Source of the DNA: Lentzea xinjiangensis
GTDB lineage: Bacteria; Actinomycetota; Actinomycetes; Mycobacteriales; Pseudonocardiaceae
Direction of reading: 5' to 3'
Length of the DNA stretch: 64,000 nt
Assembly (NCBI RefSeq): GCF_900110955.1
Contig: NZ_FOFR01000004.1
Location: forward strand, 71,290-135,289
The notes under the pieces: generated by a model
The model's input: only the letters and a program-made list of their open reading frames with translations
What the model was told of the DNA's origin: nothing
Database searches by the model: none
Made by a program: the position numbers and the translations under genes
Part shown: piece by piece, positions 20,996 to 31,555 of the stretch
Position numbering within the stretch: the stretch's first letter is position 1
Layout of the letters: each line of letters begins with the position of its first letter

Positions 20996-23920
20996 ATGCA
21001 ACGGCGGTGGGGGTTCAGGGTTCTCGGATCGTTGCAGGTCATCGACTCCGGCGAGGTGGTGGAGCTCCGCTCGGCCAAGCAGCGGGTCCTGCTGGCCGCG
21101 TTGTTGATGAAGGCCAACGCGCCGGTCTCGTCCTACGAGCTGATGGAACACCTTTGGGGCGAAGAGCCTTCCGGATCAGCGCGCGCGACTCTGCAGACGT
21201 ACATCATGCGGTTGAGACAATCGCTGGACGACCTCGCCGACCGCAAGCTCGTGCGCACGTGGCCGACCGGCTACTCGATCCACGTCGAGGACGACCAGCT
21301 CGACCTGCTGACGTTCCAGCGGTTGCGCGCGGAGGCCCGGCGCGCGCCCGACCTCGAGACCGAGGCCCGGCTGCTCGGTGAGGCCGCGGCGTTGTGGCGC
21401 GGCCCGGCGCTGGACCAGGTCTCGTCGCTGCGGATGGAGCAGACCGACGTGCAGCGCCTCAACGAGCAGCGCTGGGAGGTGCTCGAGCGCCGCAACGACG
21501 CCGAGCTGCAGCTCGGCCGGCACGACCAGATCGTCGACGAGCTGCGGTCGCTGGTCGCGGAACACCCGTTGCGAGAACGCTTCTGGTACCAGCTGATGCT
21601 CGCCCTGCACCGCTCCGGACAGCAGGCCCAGGCGCTCGACGTGTACCGCCGCGCCGGCGAGGTGCTCGCCGACGAGCTCGGCATCGACCCGAACGCGGAG
21701 CTGCGCGCGCTGCACATGGAGGTCCTCGCCGGGTCGTGCGCGCCGGTCACCGTCCAATCCGGACCTTCCTGGCTGCCGCCCGCGGTGGGCGACTTCTCCG
21801 GTCGCGCCGAGGAGGTCGCACGGCTCACGGCCGGGTTGCGCTCCGGCGGGACGTGGACGATCACCGGGCCCGGTGGTGTCGGCAAGACCTCGCTGGCCGT
21901 TCAGTGCGCGCACGCCGTGCGCGACGCCTTCCCCGACGGCCAGCTCTACCTGAACCTGCGCGGCGGCGAGCAGAAGCCCGTCGAGCCCGCCACCGCCCTC
22001 GACCGGCTGTTGCGCGGGCTGGGTGTGTCGGGGGGCGCGATCCCGTCGACCGTGGAGGACCGGGTCGACCTGTACCGGGACCTGTTGTCGGACCGGCGGA
22101 TCCTCGTCGTGCTGGACAACGCGACCAACGAGGCCCAGGTCCGCCCGCTGCTGCCGGGGACGACCTCGGGCGCGGCGCTGGTGACCTCACGCGCGGCGCT
22201 CGCGGGCCTGGAGGCGGCGCACGTCGTGCCGCTGGACGTGCTGCCGTCCGCCGATGCGCTGGCACTGCTGCGCGCGGCGGTCGGGGAGACCCGGTGCGCC
22301 GCGGAACCCGGTGCGGCGCAGGAGATCGTGACGTACTGCGGCAAGCTCCCGCTGGCGTTGCGGGTCGCGGCGGCCCGGCTGGTCGCGCGGCCGCACTGGC
22401 AGCTCGCGAAGCTCGCGGGCCGGTTGTCCGACGAACGCCGCCGCTTCGACGAGCTGTCGCTGGGCGACCTCGACGTGCGCGCCTGCCTCGCGCTGTCCTA
22501 CGACGGGCTGGACGAGTCGCACCGCACCGCGTTCCGGTTGCTGTCGCTGCTCGACACGCCGGACTTCCCGGCGTGGGTGGCCTCACCGCTGCTGGGCCTC
22601 GGCCTCGACGACGCGGAGGACCACGTCGAGGCGCTGGTCGACGCGCGCCTGGTCGACTACGCGGGACGCGACGCGGTGGGACAGGTGCGCTACCGGTTGC
22701 ACGACCTGCTGCGCGCGTTCGGCCGCGAGGCGGCGACCGAGGACCCCGCCGTGGCGCTCAAGGCGTTGTTCGAGCAGTGGCTCGACCTCGTGACGCGGGC
22801 CGACGTGGAGCTGCCGCACCAGGCGATCCGGCTGGAACCCGTGGCGCTGGAGCGGTTCGACCTCGGCGACCCGGCCGAGTGGTTCGACGCGGAATGGGTG
22901 AACCTGCACGCCGTCATCACCCAGGCCGCCGCGCTGGGCCTGGGCGCGCTGGCCGCGGAGCTCGCGATCCGCTCGGCGGCGTTCTGCGACCTGCGGGCGC
23001 GGTTCGACGACTGGGAGCAGCTCAACGACCTCGGCCTGTCGTGCGCGCCGCCCGAGCGCAGGCCGGTGCTGTTCCAGCAGCGCGCGATCCTGCGCGCCCG
23101 GCTGCACGACTACGCCGCGGCGTCGGAGAACTTCCAGGCGGCGCAAGAGGGTTTCGCCGCGGCCGGGGACGTGTGGGGCGAGGCCTACGGCTGGTACGGC
23201 ATGGGCTGGATGCACGAGTGGGGCGGCCGTTCCGCGCAGGCCCGCGAGGCACATCGCGAGGCCATGACCCGGTTCGTCGCGTCCGGCAACCCGCACGGCG
23301 AGATCGAGGTGCTCTGCTCGCTGGGGGCCATCGAACGGCGTGCGGGCGGCCTGGCGGCGGCGCAGGACTACCTGGAGCGGGCGCGGCGGCTCGCCGGGCA
23401 GCTCGGGGACGAGCAGAGCGAGCTGATGGCGACGCTGGAACTGGGGCGGCTGCACCAGTTCACCGGCGACCTGCGCAGCTCGGCGGAGTTCCTGCGGTCC
23501 TCGCTCGCCGCCGCGCAGAAGCTCGGGGACCCGGACATGGCGGCGAACATCCGGCTGTTCCTCGCGGACACGCTGATCCGGTCAGGGCAGGTGCCGCTGG
23601 CGGAGGAGCAGCTGCGGCAGGCCTGGGAGTTCTTCGAGCAGCACGACGACCGGCAGGGCCGCATCTGGGTGTGGCGCCTGAGGTCGGGCCTCGCGGAGGA
23701 ACCGCAGGAGGCCCTGCGCCTCGCCTCGCTCGCGCTGGACCAGGCGCGGGAGATGGGCTCGCCGCCGGAGTTCGGCCGGTCGCTGCGGGTGTTCGGCAAC
23801 GCCCTGGACCGCGCCGGGCGCACGGAGGAGGCCCGTGAGCACTGGCGGCAGGCGGAGGAGACGCTGACCGCGGCCGGGTTCCAGGCGGAGGTCGACGAGT
23901 CGCGCCTGGCGAGGTCCTGA
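20996..23920 (+). CDS. AfsR/SARP-family regulator with NB-ARC and TPR domains
   Basis: 974 aa. Residues 1-95 form an OmpR-like winged helix (FRVLGSLQVIDSGEVVEL, AKQRVLLAALLMKAN, LWGEEPSGSARATLQTYIMRLR). Residues ~100-245 form the bacterial transcriptional activator domain ending in ADELGIDPNAELRALHMEVL. The NB-ARC P-loop GPGGVGKTSLAV lies near 290, Walker B RRILVVLDNA near 365, and GKLPLALRVAAARL near 450. The remainder is TPR-rich. Such proteins activate secondary-metabolite or developmental genes by binding direct repeats. The 3' end is tandemly duplicated downstream. Confidence 0.9.
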   Translation: MQRRWGFRVLGSLQVIDSGEVVELRSAKQRVLLAALLMKANAPVSSYELMEHLWGEEPSGSARATLQTYIMRLRQSLDDLADRKLVRTWPTGYSIHVEDDQLDLLTFQRLRAEARRAPDLETEARLLGEAAALWRGPALDQVSSLRMEQTDVQRLNEQRWEVLERRNDAELQLGRHDQIVDELRSLVAEHPLRERFWYQLMLALHRSGQQAQALDVYRRAGEVLADELGIDPNAELRALHMEVLAGSCAPVTVQSGPSWLPPAVGDFSGRAEEVARLTAGLRSGGTWTITGPGGVGKTSLAVQCAHAVRDAFPDGQLYLNLRGGEQKPVEPATALDRLLRGLGVSGGAIPSTVEDRVDLYRDLLSDRRILVVLDNATNEAQVRPLLPGTTSGAALVTSRAALAGLEAAHVVPLDVLPSADALALLRAAVGETRCAAEPGAAQEIVTYCGKLPLALRVAAARLVARPHWQLAKLAGRLSDERRRFDELSLGDLDVRACLALSYDGLDESHRTAFRLLSLLDTPDFPAWVASPLLGLGLDDAEDHVEALVDARLVDYAGRDAVGQVRYRLHDLLRAFGREAATEDPAVALKALFEQWLDLVTRADVELPHQAIRLEPVALERFDLGDPAEWFDAEWVNLHAVITQAAALGLGALAAELAIRSAAFCDLRARFDDWEQLNDLGLSCAPPERRPVLFQQRAILRARLHDYAAASENFQAAQEGFAAAGDVWGEAYGWYGMGWMHEWGGRSAQAREAHREAMTRFVASGNPHGEIEVLCSLGAIERRAGGLAAAQDYLERARRLAGQLGDEQSELMATLELGRLHQFTGDLRSSAEFLRSSLAAAQKLGDPDMAANIRLFLADTLIRSGQVPLAEEQLRQAWEFFEQHDDRQGRIWVWRLRSGLAEEPQEALRLASLALDQAREMGSPPEFGRSLRVFGNALDRAGRTEEAREHWRQAEETLTAAGFQAEVDESRLARS

Positions 23921-24137
23921 CTCGGCCGCACGTGGCAGGCGTCGGCCTGGTGCTCACCGGGAGGCGTGCGGGTTCGGACAGCCGTCGGTGCCGGGTGAGC
24001 GTTGACCGCGGCCGGGTTTCCGGCGGAGGTCGACGAGTCGCGGTTGGCGAGGTCCTGACTCGGCCGCACGTGGCAGGCACCGGCCCGGCGCTCACCGGGA
24101 AGCGCAAGGGTCCGGACAGCCGTCAGCGCCGGGCGAC
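23862..24137. repeat. 138-bp imperfect tandem duplication of the SARP 3' end
   Basis: Bases 23862-23999 and 24000-24137 align at a constant 138-bp offset. The unit includes the last ~19 SARP codons (TAAG to ESRLARS and stop) and ~80 bp of downstream sequence containing GCTCACCGGGA and CGGACAGCCGTC. The second copy still encodes a similar C-terminus with its own TGA at the equivalent place (24056-24058). No gene is seen in the rest of the gap up to 24174. Confidence 0.8.
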
Positions 24138-24174
24138 GGGGCACGGGTGCCGCCCGGCACCGACGGCTGCGGGA

Positions 24175-24366
24175 TCAACTGACGGTGATCGCGCCCGCCG
24201 GGCACAGGCTCGCCGCTTCCTTCGCGGTGGCCTCGTGCCCGGGGCCGGGGTGCTCCACCAGGAGCACCACCGTGCCGTCTTCTTCGTTCTGGTCGAAGAG
24301 GTCCGGGTCGGTCAGGACGCACATCCCCGAGCCGCAGCACCGCGACTGGTCGACGGAAATCTTCAT
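24175..24366 (-). CDS. 3Fe-4S/4Fe-4S-type ferredoxin, P450 redox partner
   Basis: 63 aa from the ATG at 24364-24366, which overlaps the P450 stop (ATGA). Cysteines lie in SRCCGSGMCVL and SLCPAGAITV, the spacing of the short actinobacterial ferredoxins that serve CYP105-type P450s. It is acidic, as expected for an electron carrier. It is the last gene of the ABC-F/P450/ferredoxin operon and most likely feeds electrons to that P450. Confidence 0.9.
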   Translation of the reverse strand: MKISVDQSRCCGSGMCVLTDPDLFDQNEEDGTVVLLVEHPGPGHEATAKEAASLCPAGAITVS

Positions 24367-25567
24367 GCCGACCACGCTACTGGCAACGAGTGGACCCCGT
24401 AGATCCCCATGTCGGTGCGCAGCGGCACCTCCTCGGGGTCGACGTCGAGCCGCAGGTCCGGGAACTCCTGGAACAGCCGGGAGAACCCGATCCGCATCTC
24501 GATGCGGGCGAGCTGCTGGCCCAGGCACTGGTGGATGCCGTGGCCGAACGCGACGTGGCCCGACGCGGGCCTGCGCAGGTCGAGCTCGTCGGGGTTGCCG
24601 GGGAACTTCTCCGGGTCGCGGTTCGCGGCCGGCACGTGCATGAGCACCGTGTCACCGGCCTTGATCAGGTGCCCGTCGATCTCGACGTCCTCGGTGGCGG
24701 TGCGCACCGGTCCGAAGTGGATGATCGACAGGTACCGCATGAGCTCCTCGACGGCGTTGTCGATGACCTCCGGCTCGTCCTTCAGGACCTTGAGCTGGTC
24801 GGGGTGCTGCAGGAGCGTGAACGTGCCGAGGCCCAGCATGTTCGCCGTGGTCTCGTGCCCGGCGAGCAGGAGCAGCATCGCCATGTTCGACGCTTCCTCG
24901 TCCGTCGGCTCCCCGGTGGCGATGAGGTCGCTGATCATGTCGTCGCCTGGGTTCTCCTTCTTGCGGGCGATCAGCTCCCGCATGAACGCCTGGACGCGCT
25001 GGATGGCCGCCATGGCCTCGTCGAACGTGGAGTCCAGGCTCAGCATCTTCGCCGTGTCCTCCTGGAAGCGGTGCCGCTCGTCGTAGTCGACGCCGAGGAT
25101 CGCGCAGATCACCAGTGAGGGCACCGGCATCGCGAACTCTTTGACCAGGTCCGCTCGGCCGCCGAGCGACCGCAGGTGCGCGAGCTGGTCGTCGACGATC
25201 GTGCCGATCCACTCGGCGAGCTGGTTCATCCGGCGGACCGTGAACTGGCCCTGCAGCATCCTGCGCAGCCGGGTGTGGTCCGGCGGGTCCTGGCTGAGGA
25301 ACATGCCGGGCTCGACCTTGCGGCGCTCCGGGGGCACCTCGCCCTGGAACCGGGCGTCGGACTGGTGGTGCCTGGCGGGGTCGTTGGTGAACTTGGGGCT
25401 CGCCAGGACCTCGCGCACCTGGTGGTGCCCGGTGGCGAGCCAGCCGAGGTGACCGTCGGCGAACCTCAGTCTGCTCATGCGGGCCTTGTCGCGGATCTCG
25501 GTGACCTCGGCGGGTGGGTCGAACGGGTGCTGGCGCGTGATCGGCAGCTCGTCGGAGATCAGTTCGG

Positions 25568-25571
<4 letters not shown>
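24363..25571 (-). CDS. Cytochrome P450, CYP105-like
   Basis: 402 aa from the ATG at 25569-25571, with GGGAGG eight bases upstream. The heme-ligand motif is FGHGIHQCLGQQLAR (Cys near residue 350). The I-helix LLAGHETTAN near 242 carries the acid/alcohol pair and the ExxR is EELMR near 285. The N-terminal PKFTNDPARHH and LSQDPPDHTRLRR segments resemble CYP105. Oxidation of a small molecule is expected. The start overlaps the ABC-F stop. A nitric oxide synthase lies divergent nearby, so NO-dependent nitration (TxtE-like) is an alternative to ordinary hydroxylation. Confidence 0.9.
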
Positions 25572-27163
<1,592 letters not shown>

Positions 27164-27177
27164 GGGAATCCTCTTCT

Positions 27178-27247
27178 GGGTACGCGAAATCAGGACGTGT
27201 TGCGCGGTGGCACACGTCCTTGATCAGAGGTAGAAGACCCCGTACCC
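27178..27247 (-). promoter_or_regulatory. Attenuator region: hairpin and competing pairing upstream of the ABC-F gene
   Basis: A hairpin with perfect 9-bp arms (27192-27200 and 27212-27220, AGGACGTGT on one strand) starts 3 nt after the leader peptide stop. In addition, GGGTACG inside the leader (minus strand of 27241-27247) is exactly complementary to CGTACCC just before the ABC-F ribosome binding site (minus strand of 27178-27184). A ribosome stalled on the leader would alter which pairing forms. No long U-run follows the hairpin, so control could be at translation as well as transcription. Confidence 0.65.
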
Positions 27248-27256
27248 GAATCCCAT
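27224..27256 (-). CDS. Leader peptide MGFGYGVFYL upstream of the ABC-F gene
   Basis: A 10-codon frame with ATG at 27254-27256 and TGA at 27224-27226, preceded by GTAGGTCTC as a possible ribosome binding site. It is aromatic-rich (Phe, Tyr, Phe, Tyr) near its end, a feature that can favour drug-dependent stalling. It ends 60 nt before the ABC-F start. Too short for gene callers. Its role as an attenuation leader is inferred from position, ribosome binding site and the adjacent hairpin. Confidence 0.6.
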   Translation of the reverse strand: MGFGYGVFYL

Positions 27257-27564
27257 GAGACCTACGGTACGTACGCTCGCAACGCTTTTTCGGCGGGAAG
27301 CGGCCGAAGCATGACGCGCTTCCCGGCGGGGGAGGTGCCTGGCCGAGTTCACTCGAACGGGTCGGATCCGGCGGTGAACTGGATCACTGGTCAATGTTTG
27401 GTCGCGGCGGGATAACGGTCCAGAACCACTCTTTGTCCCACCTTTTGTCACTCTGTTGCGGTATCAAGTACTCGCTGAGCGTGTCGGACGCGGTCCAGTG
27501 ATCCGGACGGCGTAACGCTAGAGGCGGTTCCGGCGCCACGAAAGCGCAACTACGGTGCCTCGCC
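27257..27564. other. Divergent promoter region between the ABC-F operon and nos
   Basis: About 300 bp with no further gene. The leftward side contains a GTACGTAC palindrome (27270-27277) near the leader peptide and, further upstream, an A/T run (CTTTTTC, 27289-27295 on the plus strand) that could belong to the ABC-F promoter. The part near 27390-27480 (GGTCAATGTTTGG, GTATCAAGTACTCG) is AT-richer and may hold the nos promoter. No confident -35/-10 pair is called. Confidence 0.4.
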
Positions 27565-28743
27565 ATGACCCCCGTCCCGACTGATGTGATGCCCCGTTCC
27601 CTCACGGCGCTCCCCCCGGCGCAGGTCGAGAAGCTCGGCGAGATCGACATCCCCGAGGCAGAGGACTTCGTCCGGCAACACCACGCCGAGTACCCGGACC
27701 TCGGTCCCGTCGAGGCCAGGCTCGCCGAGGTGCACGCGGAGATCGCCGCGACCGGCACCTACCGCCACACGGCCGCCGAGCTGGCCTTCGGCGCCCGCGT
27801 GGCCTGGCGCAACAGCTCCCGGTGCATCGGCAGGCTCTACTGGCGGAGCCTGAAGGTGCGCGACCTGCGCGAGGTGTCGAGCCCGGCCCGCGTGGCGGCC
27901 GAGTGCGTCGAACACCTGCGCGTGGCCACCAACAAGGGCAAGATCCGGCCCGTCATCACGGTCTTCGCGCCCGCCGAGCCCGGTGTGGACGCCCCGCGGA
28001 TCCTCAACGAGCAGATCGTCCGCTACGCGGCCTACCGCGGCCCGGACGGCGGTGTGCTCGGCGACGCGCGCAACCTGGCGCTGACCGAGCTCGCGCTGAA
28101 GCGGGGCTGGCGGCCGCCGGCCACGCGCGGCCCGTTCGACGTGCTGCCGCTGATGGTGTCCTGCAAGGGCCACGAGCCCGCGCTCGTCGACATCCCGGCC
28201 GACGCGGTGCTCGAGGTCCCGCTCTCGCACCCGGAGCTGCCGTGGCTCGCGGCGCTCGGCGTGAGGTGGCACGCCGTTCCCGCGATCAGCAACATGCGGC
28301 TGCGCATCGGCGGGATCGACTACCCGGCGGCGCCGTTCAACGGCTGGTACATGGGCACCGAGATCGGCGCCCGCAACCTCGCCGACCACGACCGGTACGA
28401 CCTCTTGCCCTACCTCGCCAAGCGGATGGGCCTGGACATGTCGTCGGAGGCGACGTTGTGGCGCGACAGGGCTCTGGTCGAGCTCAACCGCGCGGTCCTG
28501 CACTCGTTCGGCGAGGCCGGGGTCACGATCACCGACCACCACACCGAGTCGCGGCGCTTCCTGACCCACCTGGAGAAGGAGGAGGCCGCCGGCCGGAAGT
28601 GCCCCGCGGACTGGTCGTGGATCGTGCCGCCCGTGTCGGGCGGGCTCACGCCGGTCTACCACCGCTACTACGACACCGATGAGCTGCTGCCGAACTTCTT
28701 CCCCACCGGCGGCCCGGCGAAGGGATGTCCCGTCTCGCAGTGA
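27565..28743 (+). CDS. nos: Bacterial nitric oxide synthase, oxygenase domain
   Basis: 392 aa. Oxidises L-arginine to citrulline and NO; lacks a fused reductase domain, so needs a separate reductase. The heme-thiolate motif is WRNSSRCIGRLYW near residue 75-87. Further hallmarks are FNGWYMGTEIGARNLAD, VTITDHHTESRRFLTHLEKEE and WIVPPVSGGLTPVYH (pterin/dimer region). ATG at 27565 with a weak ribosome binding site; another ATG lies at 27589. It is divergent from the ABC-F/P450 operon and 87 bp ahead of pntAA, whose product could help supply NADPH. Confidence 0.95.
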   Translation: MTPVPTDVMPRSLTALPPAQVEKLGEIDIPEAEDFVRQHHAEYPDLGPVEARLAEVHAEIAATGTYRHTAAELAFGARVAWRNSSRCIGRLYWRSLKVRDLREVSSPARVAAECVEHLRVATNKGKIRPVITVFAPAEPGVDAPRILNEQIVRYAAYRGPDGGVLGDARNLALTELALKRGWRPPATRGPFDVLPLMVSCKGHEPALVDIPADAVLEVPLSHPELPWLAALGVRWHAVPAISNMRLRIGGIDYPAAPFNGWYMGTEIGARNLADHDRYDLLPYLAKRMGLDMSSEATLWRDRALVELNRAVLHSFGEAGVTITDHHTESRRFLTHLEKEEAAGRKCPADWSWIVPPVSGGLTPVYHRYYDTDELLPNFFPTGGPAKGCPVSQ

Positions 28744-28830
28744 TGTCCACCGGCCGGCCCGGCGCTCGACGTCCGGCGGGTGGTTCTCTGGCAACTGTGA
28801 TGTGGCCCAGATCACCTTTGATCGCGTAAC

Positions 28831-29937
28831 GTGCGTACGGTGAGAGTGGGAGCACCCGCAGAGTCGCGGCCCGCCGAGCGTCGTGTCGCCTGCGTACCGG
28901 AGACGGTGTCGTCGCTGGTCGATGCCGGTCTGACCGTGCACGTCCAAGAAGGCGCCGGGCGCCACGCCCACGCCCTCGACGCCGCCTACCGCGCGGCCGG
29001 GGCGACCGTGACGCCCGAGGACCCGACGGCGCAGTCCGACGTCGTCGTGTCCGTGCAACCCCTGACCGTGCACCAGGCCGGGCTGCTCGAACCCGGCACC
29101 GTCACGATCAGCTTCCTGCAGCCGGCGAACGAGCGCGAGCTGCTCGGCGTCTACCGCGACCGCGGCGTGACGTCGTTCAGCTTCGACCTGCTGCCGAGGG
29201 TGACGCGCGCCCAGAGCGCCGACGCCCTGTCCTCGCAGGCGCTGGTGGCGGGCTACCGGGCCGTCCTGGTCGCCGCCGAACGGCTGCCGCGCTTCCTGCC
29301 CATGTTCACCACCGCCGCCGGCACCGTGCCCCCGGCGAAGGTGCTGGTCCTGGGAGCCGGGGTGGCCGGGCTGCAGGCGATCGCGACCGCCCGCCGGCTC
29401 GGCGCCGTCGTCGAGGCCTACGACGTGCGCAAGGCCGCGGGGGAGGAGGTCCGCAGCCTCGGCGCGAAGTTCCTCGAACTGGACCTGGAGGCGCAGTCCG
29501 GCGTCTACGCGTCCGCGCAGTCCGAGGAGTTCCTGGAACGCCAGCGAGAGCTCATCGGCCGGCACGTGGCGGCGTCCGACGTCGTCATCACCACGGCCGC
29601 GATTCCCGGCCGCAGGGCCCCGGTGCTCGTGACCACCGACATGCTCAAGGCGATGGCGCCCGGGAGCGTGGTGGTCGACCTGGCCGCGGAGTCCGGCGGC
29701 AACTACGCCGGGTCCGTCGCCGGGCAGGAGGTCTGGGTCGGCGACGTGCTGGTGCACGGCGCGTTGAACCTGCCGTCGAGCATGCCGGTGCACGCGAGCC
29801 GCCTGTACTCGCGCAACGTCCTGAACCTGCTCAAGCTGATGGTCGTGGACGGGTCGGTGCGGCCGGACCTCGGCGACGAGGTGCTCGACGGCTGCTGCCT
29901 CACCCACGACGGCCGGATCCGCAAGGAGTTGCCGTGA
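28831..29937 (+). CDS. pntAA: NAD(P) transhydrogenase subunit alpha, part 1
   Basis: 368 aa. NAD(H)-binding soluble domain I of proton-translocating transhydrogenase. The N-terminal AlaDh/PNT domain (ERRVACVPETVSSLVDAGL) leads to SFDLLPRVTRAQSADALSSQ and the Rossmann motif KVLVLGAGVAGLQAIATARRLGA near residue 170-190, then YDVRKAAGEEVRSLGAKF. Starts with GTG at 28831 (28840 is also possible). GTGA overlap with pntAB shows coupling. The enzyme makes NADPH from NADH using the proton gradient. Confidence 0.93.
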   Translation: MRTVRVGAPAESRPAERRVACVPETVSSLVDAGLTVHVQEGAGRHAHALDAAYRAAGATVTPEDPTAQSDVVVSVQPLTVHQAGLLEPGTVTISFLQPANERELLGVYRDRGVTSFSFDLLPRVTRAQSADALSSQALVAGYRAVLVAAERLPRFLPMFTTAAGTVPPAKVLVLGAGVAGLQAIATARRLGAVVEAYDVRKAAGEEVRSLGAKFLELDLEAQSGVYASAQSEEFLERQRELIGRHVAASDVVITTAAIPGRRAPVLVTTDMLKAMAPGSVVVDLAAESGGNYAGSVAGQEVWVGDVLVHGALNLPSSMPVHASRLYSRNVLNLLKLMVVDGSVRPDLGDEVLDGCCLTHDGRIRKELP

Positions 29938-30200
29938 TCGACCTGCTGACGATCTTCGTGCTGGCCGTGTTCGTGGGCTTCGAGGTGGTCTCGAAGGTGT
30001 CCACGATCCTGCACACCCCGCTGATGTCCGGCGCGAACGCCATCCACGGCGTGATCCTGGTCGGCGCGATCCTGATCACCGGGTCCGCCGGGAGCACCCT
30101 GGAGCTGGTGCTGGGGTTGCTCGCGGTCTTCCTGGCCACGGTCAACGTGGTCGGCGGGTTCGTGGTGACCGACCGGATGCTGGAGATGTTCCGCAAATGA
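29934..30200 (+). CDS. pntAB: NAD(P) transhydrogenase subunit alpha, part 2
   Basis: 88 aa membrane subunit with three hydrophobic segments (residues ~2-22, 37-54, 57-77), including SGANAIHGVILVGA, a conserved part of domain II. Starts with GTG overlapping the pntAA stop and ends in an ATGA overlap with pntB. It completes the three-subunit form of the enzyme with its neighbours. Confidence 0.93.
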   Translation: MIDLLTIFVLAVFVGFEVVSKVSTILHTPLMSGANAIHGVILVGAILITGSAGSTLELVLGLLAVFLATVNVVGGFVVTDRMLEMFRK

Positions 30201-31555
30201 CCGTCCAGCTGATGTACCTCGTCGCCGCGCTGTGCTTCATCCTGGCGCTGAAAGGGCTGAGCTCGCCCAAGTACGCGCGCTACGGCAACTTCATCGGCGC
30301 GTTCGGCATGCTGGTCGCCGTCGTCACCGCGTACGTGCACGGCGTCGTCCACAACGGACTGTGGATCCTGCTCGCCGTCGCACTCGGGGTGGCGGTGGGG
30401 ATCCCTGCCGCCCGGTCGGTGAAGATGACGGCCATCCCGCAGATGGTGGCGCTGTTCAACGGCGTCGGTGGCGCCGCGGCGGCGCTGGTCGCGCTGGCCG
30501 AGTTCTTCGCGGTGCCGGGCACGACGGTCCTGTTCCGGCTCGCGACGGTGCTGACGGTGCTGATCGGGTCGGTCAGCTTCTCCGGTTCGGTGGTCACGTT
30601 CCTGAAGCTGCAGGAGCTCATGACGACCCGGCCGGTGCTGCTGCCGGCGGGACAGCAGCTCGCGATCGCCGCCGGGGTGTCGTCGCTCGCCCTGTGCGCC
30701 TTGACGATGGCGGTGCCGAACGGGTTCCTGCTGTGGTTGCTCGCCGTCGTGGGACTCGCGCTCGGCGTGCTGTTCGTGCTGCCGGTCGGTGGTGCGGACG
30801 TGCCGATCGCGATCTCGTTGCTCAACGCGTTCACCGGTCTCGCGGTCGCGGCGTCCGGGTACGTGCTGGCGAACACGCTGCTGATCGTCGCGGGCACGCT
30901 CGTCGGCGCGTCCGGCACCATCCTGACCCGGTTGATGGCGCAGGCGATGGGGCGCTCGCTGGCCAACATCCTGTTCGGCGCCTTCAAAGCCACACCCGTT
31001 GCCGCGCAAGGGGAAGAGCAGCGTTCGGTCAAGTCGGGCACGGTCGAGGACGTCGCGATCCTGCTGGGGTACGCGAACAACGTGGTCGTCGTGCCGGGGT
31101 ACGGACTGGCGGTCGCGCAGGCCCAGCACGCCGTGCGCGAGCTCGTGGCGCAGCTCGAGCAGCGCGGGGTGTCCGTCGCCTACGGCATCCACCCCGTCGC
31201 GGGCCGGATGCCGGGGCACATGAACGTGCTGCTCGCGGAGGCGGACGTGCCGTACGAGCAGCTCAAGGAACTCGACGACGTCAACCCCGGGATCACGTCG
31301 GTCGACGTCGCCGTCGTGGTCGGCGCGAACGACGTGGTGAACCCCGGTGCGCGGGACGAGCCGTCCAGTCCCATCTACGGCATGCCGATCTTCGACGTGG
31401 ACCGCGCGAAGTCCGTGGTGTTCATGAAGCGGTCGATGCGGCCGGGTTTCGCGGGCGTGGACAACGAGCTGCTCTACAACCCGAAGACGACGCTGCTGTT
31501 CGGGGACGCGAAGGACTCCCTCACGAAGCTGCTGGCGGCGGTGAAGCAGCTCTAG
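30197..31555 (+). CDS. pntB: NAD(P) transhydrogenase subunit beta
   Basis: 452 aa. The N-terminal two thirds has eight or nine membrane helices (domain II) with MVALFNGVGGAAAALVALAEF. The C-terminal soluble domain III binds NADP(H): VVVVPGYGLAVAQAQHAV, YGIHPVAGRMPGHMNVLLAEADVPY, VVVGANDVVNPGAR, and VFMKRSMRPGFAGVDNELLY. The last gene of the pnt operon. Its 3' end overlaps the convergent GGDEF gene by 35 bp. Confidence 0.95.
   Translation: MTVQLMYLVAALCFILALKGLSSPKYARYGNFIGAFGMLVAVVTAYVHGVVHNGLWILLAVALGVAVGIPAARSVKMTAIPQMVALFNGVGGAAAALVALAEFFAVPGTTVLFRLATVLTVLIGSVSFSGSVVTFLKLQELMTTRPVLLPAGQQLAIAAGVSSLALCALTMAVPNGFLLWLLAVVGLALGVLFVLPVGGADVPIAISLLNAFTGLAVAASGYVLANTLLIVAGTLVGASGTILTRLMAQAMGRSLANILFGAFKATPVAAQGEEQRSVKSGTVEDVAILLGYANNVVVVPGYGLAVAQAQHAVRELVAQLEQRGVSVAYGIHPVAGRMPGHMNVLLAEADVPYEQLKELDDVNPGITSVDVAVVVGANDVVNPGARDEPSSPIYGMPIFDVDRAKSVVFMKRSMRPGFAGVDNELLYNPKTTLLFGDAKDSLTKLLAAVKQL

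Noticed and set aside
28744-31555. pnt genes as part of an NO or antibiotic cluster
   Set aside because: The pnt operon is a common housekeeping unit; its position after nos gives no strong evidence of a joint pathway.
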